DNA of 64,000 bases from Sporomusa acidovorans (GTDB lineage: Bacteria > Bacillota > Negativicutes > Sporomusales > Sporomusaceae). Location of the stretch: the NCBI RefSeq assembly GCF_002257695.2, contig NZ_CP155571.1. One strand, written 5' to 3'. Under the pieces are notes generated by a model. That model ran no database searches. It was not told where the DNA came from and saw only the letters and a program-made list of their open reading frames with translations. Position numbers and translations under genes: made by a program. Below, one piece after another: positions 22,380-32,600 of the stretch (its first letter is position 1; each line of letters opens with the position of its first letter).

Positions 22380-22687
22380 GAATTATTGCACAAGCATCGA
22401 ATAATACCCTATCCTGTTTCGCTTATCTTCCATCGCCTTGAAATATGAACCAACAAATTAATTCCAGCATAAACTGTAAAAAAGCCATGGAGCAATAGAT
22501 ATGGAACGGAGAATTAGTCAATTAGAAAAATCTTAGAGTTTATCCCCCAGGCTCAGCAGCTTTAATCTGCAGCGTTAAAATAGATATTTCCCGGCAAACC
22601 GGCATGTATCTTATGTCAAAATTCGCATATAATTGGAGTTTTAATTTCGTTACATAATGAAATCCTAAAAGATTCAAATATATGATA
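22380..22687. other. Gene-free stretch
   Basis: AT-rich; no frame with a ribosome site, no repeat and no recognisable RNA was seen before the hairpin at 22688. Confidence 0.5.
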
Positions 22688-22733
22688 AATAAAACCCAGG
22701 TATGCAGAAAAATCAACATACTTGGGTTTTATT
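22688..22733. terminator. Bidirectional terminator
   Basis: AAUAAAACCCAGGUAUG/CAUACUUGGGUUUUAUU, after the 108-aa minus-strand gene. Confidence 0.85.
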
Positions 22734-22755
22734 ACATAGTAAAGTTTATTTGGGA

Positions 22756-23082
22756 TTATGAACAAGCTACTTCTACTGGAAGAATCAGTATAACAAAGTC
22801 TAGCTGAATTGCTACATCCCCTGCTGTAAGCTGCGCAATAGTTAATGGGAAATCTTCTGGAAGTATAGCATTCGTAACATCCATAATAAGAAATTCTTCT
22901 CTTTCACGGACATTAACTGTTCCTAGAACAATTACTTTTTCTGTATCATCTTTTCTTTCTAAGTGTTCGAGTACTGTAATTTTTTTTATTGTTCCAATTA
23001 AAGCTAAAGGTGTTTCACCAACATTTACTAAAACAGTGGCAGATCCTATAATAATATGGTCATTATCAGTATGGTTTCTCAA
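22756..23082 (-). CDS. Beta-rich protein of unknown function
   Basis: 108 aa from a TTG at 23082 placed eight bases after AAGGAG; a GTG nine bases upstream lies within the ribosome site itself. The sequence alternates hydrophobic and polar residues (HIIIGSATVLVNVGETPLAL, KITVLEHLERKDDTEKVIVLG, VAIQLDFVILILPVEVACS), predicting a beta-sandwich or barrel. Not recognised. It lies next to the spore-type region and could be a spore-surface protein, which is only a guess. Confidence 0.65.
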   Translation of the reverse strand: MRNHTDNDHIIIGSATVLVNVGETPLALIGTIKKITVLEHLERKDDTEKVIVLGTVNVREREEFLIMDVTNAILPEDFPLTIAQLTAGDVAIQLDFVILILPVEVACS

Positions 23083-23354
23083 AATTTTCACTCCTTATAA
23101 AAATTGGGGTGGTGGGGTTTTATATGATATATTATTCAGATATTATTGCATAGGTGATATGTAAGCAAAAAAAGCTTCATTCAGTCTTCCGTACTTACAT
23201 AATATCCTGCTGCCCAAAAGTGTCATACCCATGCAAGCCATTTATTGGCCGCTGGTAATGGTGAAGAGGAGTGTTTTTGGGTGGGTTACAGTGCTTTTAT
23301 TGCGTAACATTTTATTTTCTGGCTACCGTGGAGGACGAGTTGGCGGAAAAACAA

Positions 23355-23388
23355 TAAAAAAACGGGCTGCAGAAATCTGCAAACCCGT
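23355..23388 (-). terminator. Terminator of the tRNA gene
   Basis: Minus-strand ACGGG..UGCAG/CUGCA.CCCGU followed by seven U, just after the tRNA. Confidence 0.9.
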
Positions 23389-23396
23389 GAATTTTC

Positions 23397-23472
23397 TGGA
23401 GCCGATAATAGGATTCGAACCTACGACCCACGCTTTACGAAAGCGTTGCTCTACCAGCTGAGCTATACCGGC
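23397..23472 (-). tRNA. tRNA-Thr, anticodon CGU
   Basis: Full cloverleaf on the minus strand: acceptor GCCGGTA/TATCGGC with one G-U pair, D arm TAGCTCAGCTGGTAGAGC, anticodon stem ACGCT/AGCGT around TTCGTAA, and T arm GTAGGTTCGAATCCTAT. Discriminator U and an encoded CCA. The anticodon CGU reads ACG (Thr). Confidence 0.95.
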
Positions 23473-23557
23473 GTGTTGGACATTATTATTTTACCCGCTG
23501 TCGGCAAAAAAGTCAACATCAATACGATTCTTCTTTGTGCCAATTCATTTGGGAAAT

Positions 23558-24772
23558 TCATCCAACCAAAGTATTGAGCTTATCGCTATCATGAAATAAA
23601 TCAGCAACCACACTGCTGTCTAACTTACGGTTATTCGCCATATCCTGCATAATCTTTTGGACTTCACTCAATGCCAGCGGCTGGCGATAGGGCCTGTTTT
23701 CGCTTAACGCCATAAAGACATCAGCTACACTGACAATGCGTGATCCCAGTTTTAAAGAAGGCTCAGCAATATGAAACGGATAGCCCATACCGTCCAACGT
23801 TTCATGGTGAAAAGCGGCCCACTCGGCAACAAGGGAAAAGCCGTCAATTTGTTCAAGAATCCGATAGGTATAGTACGGGTGCTGTTTGATTGTTGAAAAC
23901 TCCTGATCTGTCAATCGTTCGGGTTTTTCCAGTATTTCATTGGGTACGGACAGCTTCCCTAAGTCATGGAATAACCCGGCAATTTTCATCAGCTTAATTT
24001 CATCCTGACTATAGCCTCTGGCCTGCGCCAAAAATGCCGAAACCTCAGCAACCCCACGGGAGTGCAGGCCGGTAAAACGGCTGGTCCGGTCGATGATGGT
24101 CGCAAAAATTTCAGCAATATTGACAATATCATCAATGTTAAATACCATGCGCCCGTAGGCATCAATCTGCCGGAAAAAGTTTTGATAATAATGCGGATTC
24201 GTCAGATCCAGCCAAAAACTTTCCTGACGGGCAAACTCATGCAATTCCCGGACCAGGTCGGGATCAAAAGTAATGCCGCTTAATTTTCTGATTGCCGATA
24301 ATACTTCGGGGCGCTGCTCAAATATGTAAACATTATCTCTCAGCAATATTTCCAGACGGTCGGCCAGATTGATAATCCGGCTGCCTATAGGGATATCCCG
24401 GCCCGCCAGGCCTGTCGGATTCGATCCATCCCATTTATCATGATGATGACGGATTACGTCTGCCAGCATACCCAGTTGCTGAGAGTCTTTCAACAATTCA
24501 TACCCGGCCTCGGCATGCCAATAGACGTCCTCTGACACCTTAAACCTTTGCAACTTTCTTTTTTCAGCCCAATTGGACGCTGCTCCGATATCATGCAGCA
24601 AGGCGGCGTACACGACAAGCTGCTGCTCACCTTCAGCCATGCCGATATGCTCCGCAATCCGGCCGGAAATTAGCGCTGTTCGCCAGTGATGCTTTGATAA
24701 ACCATTTGTCGACAATTCCAAGGCAATGGATAATGCACTTACCAAATTACTCGGATGAATCGAAAATAGCAT
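23558..24772 (-). CDS. Protein with two HD domains, the second HD-GYP
   Basis: 404 aa from the ATG at 24772 after GGGAGCGGGAGAATC. The N-terminal HD domain (about 20-180) keeps AALLHDIGA, WHAEAGYEL and RHHHDKWDGS. The C-terminal domain (about 210-390) keeps GLFHDLGKLSVPNEIL, KQHPYYTYRIL and FHHETLDGMGYPF, the HD-GYP signature of c-di-GMP phosphodiesterases. It has no sensor or receiver domain. Tandem HD/HD-GYP proteins hydrolyse c-di-GMP or related dinucleotides; activity is inferred from intact ligands. Confidence 0.9.
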   Translation of the reverse strand: MLFSIHPSNLVSALSIALELSTNGLSKHHWRTALISGRIAEHIGMAEGEQQLVVYAALLHDIGAASNWAEKRKLQRFKVSEDVYWHAEAGYELLKDSQQLGMLADVIRHHHDKWDGSNPTGLAGRDIPIGSRIINLADRLEILLRDNVYIFEQRPEVLSAIRKLSGITFDPDLVRELHEFARQESFWLDLTNPHYYQNFFRQIDAYGRMVFNIDDIVNIAEIFATIIDRTSRFTGLHSRGVAEVSAFLAQARGYSQDEIKLMKIAGLFHDLGKLSVPNEILEKPERLTDQEFSTIKQHPYYTYRILEQIDGFSLVAEWAAFHHETLDGMGYPFHIAEPSLKLGSRIVSVADVFMALSENRPYRQPLALSEVQKIMQDMANNRKLDSSVVADLFHDSDKLNTLVG

Positions 24773-24907
24773 GATTCTCCCGCTCCCTATACGAAAAATT
24801 ATCCGCGGCATAGCCCTGACAGCCTATGCCGCGGACCTCAATGTGCTACATATGTGCCCATCGGTCAGTCAATTCCGCCTGCTTAGCCGAATTGAAACGG
24901 ATATGTT

Positions 24908-25477
24908 TTACACCAAGCTCATGCCAACCGCAAGCGCCTTGAGATTAAGTTCGGCAAATTTAGGCTTGACATTATCGCGGATAATCTTTTCCCAATGAAT
25001 AGTTTCCAGTCCCATGGATTTAATAATTGTACCCAGCAATATAACATTCATCACCTTGGGGTTGCCAAGCTCGGTGGCATGCTTAGCCGCATTCACTACG
25101 GTAGTTGGCACCTTGTTCGCCAATTCTTCCAGAATTCCGTCCGGATAATCAAATTTTCCCGCAAGAATCGGCATGGAGTTGATCTGATAATCATTTACCA
25201 CAACTTTACCTGTTGGCTTTAGATACTTAAGCCAACGCCAAGCCTCCATCTTTTCAAAAGACACCAAAATATCGGCACCGCCTACCTCAATAACCGGCGC
25301 TTCCACCTTGTCACCATAGCGAACTTGCGACGATACGGACCCGCCCCTTTGGGACATTCCGTGAATTTCGCTCATTTTTACATCATAGCCGGCTTCCATA
25401 AGACCGGTAGTCAGAAGCTTGCTGGCAAGTATGGTGCCCTGGCCGCCTACGCCTACTAACAGTATGCTCTTCACCAT
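24908..25477 (-). CDS. iorB: Indolepyruvate:ferredoxin oxidoreductase beta subunit
   Basis: 189 aa from the ATG at 25477, one base after the iorA stop. Signatures are VGVGGQGTILASKLL and SEIHGMSQRGGSVSSQVRYG. IorAB oxidatively decarboxylates aryl-2-oxo acids (indolepyruvate, phenylpyruvate) to acyl-CoA and reduces ferredoxin. It acts in aromatic amino acid fermentation. An upstream in-frame start within iorA is ignored. Normal length for the family. Confidence 0.95.
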   Translation of the reverse strand: MVKSILLVGVGGQGTILASKLLTTGLMEAGYDVKMSEIHGMSQRGGSVSSQVRYGDKVEAPVIEVGGADILVSFEKMEAWRWLKYLKPTGKVVVNDYQINSMPILAGKFDYPDGILEELANKVPTTVVNAAKHATELGNPKVMNVILLGTIIKSMGLETIHWEKIIRDNVKPKFAELNLKALAVGMSLV

Positions 25478-25478
25478 C

Positions 25479-27260
25479 TCATGCTTCCTCCTTATGAATT
25501 GCGTTTTTAGGACAAACCTGAAGGCATACTTCACAGCCCACACAATCTAAGCCAATATTTGCCTTTTTGCCGGTTTTATCAAAAGATACCGCCGGACAGC
25601 CTGTTTTTAAGCACATTCTGCAGCCGACACACACCTCCGGATCAACCGCACAGCGCTGCGTAAAGCTGCCTTTAAACTCTTCCTTGTCTTGCGGGGAGAA
25701 TTTCTTTAACACACAAGGCCATCTTGTGATAATGACCGACGGTTCATTCAGGCTTAACGCCCAGTCCAGAGCCTCTTCCACAGCTTTCAGATCATTGGGA
25801 TTGATGACTCTAATCTGGTTTATGCCACAAGCCCGTACAAGTTTTTCAATATCTACCTGAATCGTTTCTTTACCCTGTAACGTATAGCCTGAGCCCGGAT
25901 TTTCCTGATGGCCGGTCATACCGGTAATCCGGTTATCCAGAATTACCGTAATGGTATTGCTTTGATTATAGGTCACATCCAAGAGCGAGGTGACACCGGT
26001 GTGGAAGAAGGTAGAGTCGCCAAGAACAGCGACAACCCGCATCGGCGAATCCTTTTGCATGCTGAAGATTTGCTGCGCTCCATGGCCGGCGCTGATGCTG
26101 GCCCCCATGCAAATATTGTAATCCATAGCATTGTAGGGCTCGGCAAATCCCAAGGTATAGCAACCGATATCCCCGGAGACCAAAATGTTTTTCCGCTTAC
26201 CCAGCGTATAGAAAAACCCCCTGTGCGGGCAGCCGGCGCAGAATGTCGGCGGCCGCGGAACAACCTTATCCGCATCATAATCGATCGACGGATTCTCCTT
26301 GCCGTAGACAGCTTTCCGGATCACATCGGGCGTCAATTCCCCACAGAAAGGAAATAGATCCTTGCCGCTGCACGCAAATCCTAACAACCGCACCTGCTCT
26401 TCTATATACGGATCATTTTCTTCAATCACATAAACCTTTTCGACCTTATGGCAAAATTCCTTGATCTTCTCGGTTGGCAGCGGGTGGGTAAAGCCTAATT
26501 TTAAGTAGGAGGCACTGTCTCCGAATACCTCCCTGGCATAATTGCAGCAGCCCCCGGAGGCAATTACGCCGATTTTTGTGCTATTCCACTCTATATAGTT
26601 GAGCTCGGTGGTATTGGAGAATTCCTGCAGTTTTTTCAGGCGCTCCTCCACTTTTACCCGCAGCACCCTGGCGTTAGCCGGCACGGTTACATACTTCCTG
26701 ACATTTTTGACATATTCTTTGATACCGACTTCCTCACGGTCTTTACATTCGACAATTCCCTTGGAGTGGCATACCCTTGTGGTCATGCGCACGAGTACGG
26801 GAGTATCGAATCCTTCACTGATCGTAAAAGCGGTTTTGATCATATCCTTGGCTTCCTGGCTGTCAGCTGGCTCCAGCATCGCTATTTTCGCAAATTTAGC
26901 GTAATTACGGTTATCCTGCTCATTTTGCGAGGAATGCTGGCCTGGCTCGTCGGCGGTAACCAGAACCATCCCGCCGTTTACACCGGTATAGGCATAGGTA
27001 AACAACGGGTCCGCCGCCACATTTACCCCCACATGCTTCATGGAAGCCATGGCGCGCGCTCCCGCAATCGATGCACCAATAACGGCTTCCAGAGCGACCT
27101 TTTCATTTGGTGCCCATTCCGCCAGTATATCCTCTTTGTAGGTGGCAATATTCTCGAGTATTTCCGTACTTGGCGTTCCCGGATAGGCGGAGGCAAATTT
27201 TACACCTGCTTCATAGGCTCCGCGGGCAATAGCCTCATTTCCGGTTAATAATTTCTTCAT
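25479..27260 (-). CDS. iorA: Indolepyruvate:ferredoxin oxidoreductase alpha subunit
   Basis: 593 aa. N-terminal pyruvate-ferredoxin-oxidoreductase-like domain (SAYPGTPSTEILE; EKVALEAVIGASIAGARAM), thiamine-diphosphate-binding domain (GDIGCYTLG; VLGDSTFFHTG ... NQSNTITVILDN), and two C-terminal [4Fe-4S] motifs (CVGCRMCLKTGCP and CVGCEVCLQVCP). Start ATG after AAAGGAGAGCTGTAG. It is followed by iorB with a one-base gap and preceded by a hydrolase gene 13 bases upstream, probably one transcript. Confidence 0.96.
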   Translation of the reverse strand: MKKLLTGNEAIARGAYEAGVKFASAYPGTPSTEILENIATYKEDILAEWAPNEKVALEAVIGASIAGARAMASMKHVGVNVAADPLFTYAYTGVNGGMVLVTADEPGQHSSQNEQDNRNYAKFAKIAMLEPADSQEAKDMIKTAFTISEGFDTPVLVRMTTRVCHSKGIVECKDREEVGIKEYVKNVRKYVTVPANARVLRVKVEERLKKLQEFSNTTELNYIEWNSTKIGVIASGGCCNYAREVFGDSASYLKLGFTHPLPTEKIKEFCHKVEKVYVIEENDPYIEEQVRLLGFACSGKDLFPFCGELTPDVIRKAVYGKENPSIDYDADKVVPRPPTFCAGCPHRGFFYTLGKRKNILVSGDIGCYTLGFAEPYNAMDYNICMGASISAGHGAQQIFSMQKDSPMRVVAVLGDSTFFHTGVTSLLDVTYNQSNTITVILDNRITGMTGHQENPGSGYTLQGKETIQVDIEKLVRACGINQIRVINPNDLKAVEEALDWALSLNEPSVIITRWPCVLKKFSPQDKEEFKGSFTQRCAVDPEVCVGCRMCLKTGCPAVSFDKTGKKANIGLDCVGCEVCLQVCPKNAIHKEEA

Positions 27261-27273
27261 CTACAGCTCTCCT

Positions 27274-28257
27274 TTACCTTTCTGAATGGTTAGCAACAAA
27301 ATTAAGCACCCGTTGCCGGTATTCATCTTGATGGTTAAAATAGGACATCGCATGAGGAACATTGGGAAAAATTCGTTTTTCTTTATCCCCTTTGGTGGCA
27401 GCATACAGTTGTTCACACATGGCCGGCGGCACCAAAGCGTCCGCCCCGCCATGCAGATATAAAACAGGGGTAGTCACTGTCTGGACAGCATGGACAGGTG
27501 AAACGTCCTGAAAGCGGAAGCCTGCTTGCCAGTTAGCCGCCAGACTGGCATACCAGAGTAGCAGTTTCACCCAGGCCGGGTTATGCAGCCTGACTGTGGC
27601 GTCAATCTGCTGAATCAACAATGTCTCCAGATCGGCATAGGCGCTGTCGGCGATATAAAAACGGACTCTATGCGTGGCTTCATTCATTTCCGCATGCAGC
27701 AGCGCCGTTGCCGCCCCCATGGACATACCGTGCACCCCGATAATGCCACCCGGGTTATGCTGTTCTACCCAGTCGACCCACTGATCAAGATCATACCGTT
27801 CATAGAATCCCCATGTTACCGAGCTTCCGCCACTGTCGCCGCTGGCGCGCGAATCGTACACTAAAACGTTATAGCCGGCTTTCCAATACATAGGAACATA
27901 CCAAAGTCCGACCAAACGGGTGCCGGCAATGCCATGCACAAAAATAACCGTATTATTGGTTGGCTTGGGATTCGGCAGATAAGTTCCCTCCAGCCGGTAG
28001 CCTAAACGTGATTCAAGACTCACAGCCTGCCAACGCCCGGAATGGATTCCTTCATTCAGAACCTTTTGCAAAGGCTGTAACCGTTCTATGCCAAACCGGG
28101 TATGCCTGATACAGAACTCTTGATAAAATGCATTGCCGGCCACAAGCCCCACCGCATTAATGATAACAAAAAGAACCACCAAAACCGCCAGCATCACGAC
28201 ACCGTTCTGCCGCCAGGCCCGCCGCTTTAATGCTCTAAGTTCAGAATCCCGGTACAT
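27274..28257 (-). CDS. Membrane-anchored alpha/beta hydrolase
   Basis: 327 aa. An N-terminal anchor (about 17-41), then an alpha/beta-hydrolase fold with the oxyanion strand VIFVHGIAGTR, nucleophile elbow HGMSMG (Ser), acidic residue in HGGADALVP and catalytic His in FPNVPHAMSY. This matches the BAAT/YfhR-like esterase group. Substrate unknown. It precedes iorA by 13 bases, hinting at shared expression, but a metabolic link is not obvious. Confidence 0.88.
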   Translation of the reverse strand: MYRDSELRALKRRAWRQNGVVMLAVLVVLFVIINAVGLVAGNAFYQEFCIRHTRFGIERLQPLQKVLNEGIHSGRWQAVSLESRLGYRLEGTYLPNPKPTNNTVIFVHGIAGTRLVGLWYVPMYWKAGYNVLVYDSRASGDSGGSSVTWGFYERYDLDQWVDWVEQHNPGGIIGVHGMSMGAATALLHAEMNEATHRVRFYIADSAYADLETLLIQQIDATVRLHNPAWVKLLLWYASLAANWQAGFRFQDVSPVHAVQTVTTPVLYLHGGADALVPPAMCEQLYAATKGDKEKRIFPNVPHAMSYFNHQDEYRQRVLNFVANHSER

Positions 28258-28339
28258 ACAGCTCTCCTCAGACTTATATAAGTAGCAGGAACGCCGGCAG
28301 TGTAAGCCAACCTAAGTATTCCTGCAAGGGTTACCCGCG

Positions 28340-28537
28340 TTACGCGTCAATATCGATTAATCCTTCTTGCTGACGCTTGCCTTTTACAGTTTCTTTCTCC
28401 GCTTGCCGGTTATTCGGCCTATTTTTCTTGCGCAGTTCCCTTTCCCCGGGTAAGGGGTTAAAGTAATAAATGGGACGTACAGGTGAGATTTTCCCCAGCT
28501 TTTCAACGGGCTCAACAGCCGTCGGTTTTCTGTCCAT
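28340..28537 (-). CDS. Small basic protein of unknown function
   Basis: 65 aa, charged and probably unstructured (KPTAVEPVEKLGKISPVRP, then RELRKKNRPNNRQAEKETVK). The ATG follows AAAGGGAGTGAGTTA. It lies 27 bases after the FAH-family gene. Not recognised. Confidence 0.65.
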   Translation of the reverse strand: MDRKPTAVEPVEKLGKISPVRPIYYFNPLPGERELRKKNRPNNRQAEKETVKGKRQQEGLIDIDA

Positions 28538-28564
28538 TAACTCACTCCCTTTACTGCGGTTACT

Positions 28565-29428
28565 TTAGGCCAACGTGTTTTCCAGGGTACCAATCTTTTC
28601 AATGGTAACCGAAATTTTATCCCCGGACGTGAGCCAGTGCTGCTTATCTTCCGGATAACCCAGTATAACTCCGCCCGGAGTTCCGGAAAAGATAAGATCG
28701 CCCGGTTTTAGTGTCATATGCTTCGATAAATAACTGATGATTGTCGCACAATCAAAGATCATATCCCGTGTATTTGCCGATTGGCGAACCGTCCCGTTAA
28801 CCTTGCAGCTGATGTCCAGATTTTGTGGATCCAGCTCATCGGCAGTCGCAAGGTAAGGTCCGATAGGGGCAAACTGATCACAGGTCTTGCCCAGCAGCCA
28901 TTGCCCTGTGCGGAACTGGAGGTCCCTGGCACTAAGATCATTGCCAACCGTGTAGCCAAATACGTAAGACAAAGCTTCTTTCACTGGCACATTTACAGCT
29001 TGTTTACCTATAACAATAACCAATTCTGCCTCATAGTCAAATTTCACCGCCGCTTGGGGAAGGGAAATCGTCTCCTGATGAGCCGCCAAGGCGTTGTTAA
29101 ACTTACTAAATAATACAGGTGCTTCCGGAACCTCTATATCACACTCATCCCGGTGACTGATATAATTGAGGCCGACACAAATAATCTTTTCGGGACGGGT
29201 AACGCAAGGAGCGAATGTAATGTGCTCTTCGGCAATGGATTGGACATTTCTCTTCAATAACTCAGCCAATTGCGCCTGTCCCTTTTTGCCTGTGGCAATA
29301 ACCTGTTCGATCGTTTCCGGGACTTTAACGGAATAAGCGGCAGCCGCCTCTTTCACGTCAATAACCCCGCAGTCACTTTTAATCCCCAGGCGAATTTGGT
29401 CGTCAACTTTAAAATTGACCAACTTCAT
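28565..29428 (-). CDS. Fumarylacetoacetate hydrolase family enzyme
   Basis: 287 aa from the ATG at 29428 after AAGGAGATGGAACCGAT. FAH fold signatures are KIICVGLNYISHRDECDIEVP, the metal ligands in FDYEAELVIVIGK (ExE) and GNDLSARDLQ (D), and GDLIFSGTPGGV. The family includes acylpyruvases, oxaloacetate decarboxylases and 2-hydroxyhepta-2,4-diene-1,7-dioate isomerases; the exact reaction is not decided by sequence. It may share a transcript with the small gene and hydrolase downstream. Confidence 0.92.
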   Translation of the reverse strand: MKLVNFKVDDQIRLGIKSDCGVIDVKEAAAAYSVKVPETIEQVIATGKKGQAQLAELLKRNVQSIAEEHITFAPCVTRPEKIICVGLNYISHRDECDIEVPEAPVLFSKFNNALAAHQETISLPQAAVKFDYEAELVIVIGKQAVNVPVKEALSYVFGYTVGNDLSARDLQFRTGQWLLGKTCDQFAPIGPYLATADELDPQNLDISCKVNGTVRQSANTRDMIFDCATIISYLSKHMTLKPGDLIFSGTPGGVILGYPEDKQHWLTSGDKISVTIEKIGTLENTLA

Positions 29429-29575
29429 ATCGGTTCCATCTCCTTTATATGAATATGAATAATCCATTTCTGTTTATCCTCACCGGTCTGCAGATTATCA
29501 TTCGATACAACTGTTCTGTTTTCCTTTATCCGTTCCGCATCACCTTTGATATAGGTTCCTAAAGATTTTACAGGC

Positions 29576-29614
29576 AAAAAATAAACCCCCAGGCTATCGT
29601 GCGGTTGCTGGGGG
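29576..29614 (-). terminator. Terminator of the GGDEF-EAL gene
   Basis: Minus-strand CCCCCAG/CUGGGGG stem followed by UUUAUUUUUU. Confidence 0.85.
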
Positions 29615-29631
29615 AAGGCGGCAAGCAGGCC

Positions 29632-32600
29632 TCAATCACCTGAAGCGGAATCGGTTACCAGCCTGATGGCTGCCTCTGCCGCAAGGGGTTTACTGAAAAC
29701 ATAGCCTTGAATCCGGTCGCATCTGTATTCCGACAATATTTTGAGCTGCTTCTCAGTTTCCACCCCTTCGGCGACTAAAGACAGCCCCAAATTATGACCC
29801 AAATTAATCATGGCGCCGACCACATGCAATTGTGCCTGATCACTCACAATCTCGTCAATAAATGATTTATCAATCTTCAATACCCCAACCGGCAAACTTT
29901 TCAAGTAGGTCAGCGAGGAATACCCTGTACCGAAATCGTCCAACGAAAGAACAACTCCCAGCTCCCGCAACTGACTTAACTTGAAAATTGCGTCTTCTAC
30001 CGACTCAATAAAAATACTTTCCGTAATTTCAATCTCAATCTGGCCAGGGCTGATACCGGCAGCCTCAATACAACTGCGCACTGTCGCTACAAAACCGTCG
30101 GCTACCAACTGCCGGGGCGAAATATTCACCGCCACATGAATAGCCGCTTTCCCCATATCCGCTAATCGCCTGGCAAAAAGGCAGGCCTCCTTGAATACCC
30201 ATTCGCCGATTGGAATGATCAGACCGGTTTGCTCAGCCAGCGGAATAAAGCGGTCAGGCGGCATAAAGCCATGTTCGGCACTATTCCACCGCAGCAAAGC
30301 CTCAAAGCCGATCAACCGCTTCCCCGCAGCATCATATTGCGGCTGATAATTGAGTAAAAACTCTCCTCGCTCCAATCCACGCCGCAGACCATTTGTCAGT
30401 ACCATCTTTTCGTTGGTCTCCTGGAGCAGCACCGGTTCATAAAAACGCCAGCAGGCCTTGCCTGCCTTCTTGGCGGCGTACATGGCAATATCGGCCTTCT
30501 TAACGAGATCCTCCGCCATATCACTGTCTCCCGGATACATGACGACCCCCACACTGGCCGATAAGTGTACCTGCTCCAAAGCCACTTGGTACTCCCGGCA
30601 GAGTTCATCAATAAGGTGATCAGCCATGCCGGCGGCTTGGCCGCGGGTTTTTCCGCCCGGAATTACCACAACAAACTCGTCGCCACCAATGCGGGCGACA
30701 AAAGCGGTTTTATCCACTGCCGCCACCAAATACCGGCTTACGGTGACCAGAACATGATCGCCGAAAGAATGTCCGAAATTATCATTTATCTCCTTAAATT
30801 CGTCAATATCAATAAACAAAATAATGCCGCTTGCCTGTCCAAGATGACTGCGCTCCATTTCTTCCTTAAGATATAAATTTAAACTCACCCGGTTAGGCAG
30901 CCCGGTCAGCGTGTCATGAAATGCAATCTCACTGATTTTCTTCTGGGCCGTGTCCCTTTCCAAAGCGACAGAAGCCAAATCGCCAAACTGGCGCAAACTA
31001 TCCAAGTCCTCTTTCTTAACCGGCGTAGTGACCTCGCTCCAGCAAATGGTAAGGACGCCGCTGACTTTACCCGCTTGTATCAGCGGAATGGTAATCACAC
31101 TGCTTGTTGAAGCATCCAACAGTTTGTCAAAAACACGATAGGCATAAACCCGATAGTCGGCAATATAAAACATCTTGCCTGTAGAATACACATGCCGCAG
31201 TATCCCGGACTCGCCTGCCTGAGGTGTCCTAATGGTTACCTTATCGATTCCGATACTGTGATGAATATAAAACTTTTTCCCATCCTCACTGAACAAGCCG
31301 ATATAACCCGCTGCCGCGTTCAGCATTGCAACCGCATTATGGAGAATGGTTTCCAGAATATCTTCCATGCCGGCGGCATGCGGCTGCGTCAACAGGCCGG
31401 TGATCGCCCTGTATTGCCGTTCACGGAATAGGAGCTTTTCCTCCGTTTGGCGTCTGGCTGAATTTTCATCATTCAGGCGTTGATTCGTATCCTCCAGGGT
31501 TTCATTCATAGCAGTCAATTCTTCGTTCAGAGCCAGCATTTCCTGATTGGCGGCTTCCAGTTGAGAGGTCCGCGCTTCCACCAGGCTTTGCAAACGTTTC
31601 CGGTGCTGACGCAGTTCATCAACCATTTGGTTAAAATTTATCGCCAGGATACTATATTCGTTGGCAGACTGAACAGCCAGGCGTACGGCCAAATCGCCTT
31701 CCTTGATTTGGTTGGTTGCCTGCACCATATCCTGTAGAGGCCTGGTCAGCCTGCGCGAAAACCATAGCGATAAAAATATCGAAAACACAATCACCAACAT
31801 TCCTACAAGGGTGGTTTTTACCGTCACATAGTCCATAAACGCCATCACAGTTTTCTTCTCTTGCACGACGATCAGGCTCCAGGGTTTGGTCGTCCCCGGT
31901 AAAGCGATCGTCCTGTAGGCACACAGGTACTTCTCGCCGTTTATGCCTGTATATTCCCCTACACCGGCCTCGCCTGCCGTAACCCTGGCGACAAGCGTTT
32001 GCAGAGAGGGCGTAAGCGCAAAGGGTACTTCCTCGGTGAAGTGATTTCCTTTGTCATCCTTCAGGGTCTTGCCATTGGCATCCCGCAGCAATACAGTTTT
32101 CTTCAGGGTTTTATAATTATATAGTTCGGCAACCTGCTGCCTGTCGGGATGGGCGACCACTACACCTTCTCCATCCAACAAATAGGCATAGCTTTCCCCG
32201 CCCGAACTATAATTCTCCACCATCTGCTGCAATTGTCTTACCTCAATATCTGCCAAAAATATTCCACTTAACTCCCCATTGGCATACAGTCCCTGAATGA
32301 TCGAAGTTACCGGGACGTCGGAAGATATGGAATAATAGCTTCTGGAAATAAACGGCTGCCTGTCCGCAATAAATTTCCTGAACCACCAGCGTTCCGCTCT
32401 GTTGGCCGGAGCACCGCTGGTCTTGGCTATCGAATCACCATTTACATTATAAATCGCCAAAACCTGATAAAAAGGATACCGCCGCTTCGTCTCGATCAAT
32501 AGCTGTAATTGTTTATCGGCATCCAGGTTTTCTAAGTCAGGGTACTCGGCAATTTGCTGATTGACATTGTATGCGTTTTGCATAAACTGGTGAATAGTAT

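Noticed and set aside
23231..23461. A 76-codon plus-strand frame
   Set aside because: It reads through the tRNA-Thr gene on the opposite strand.
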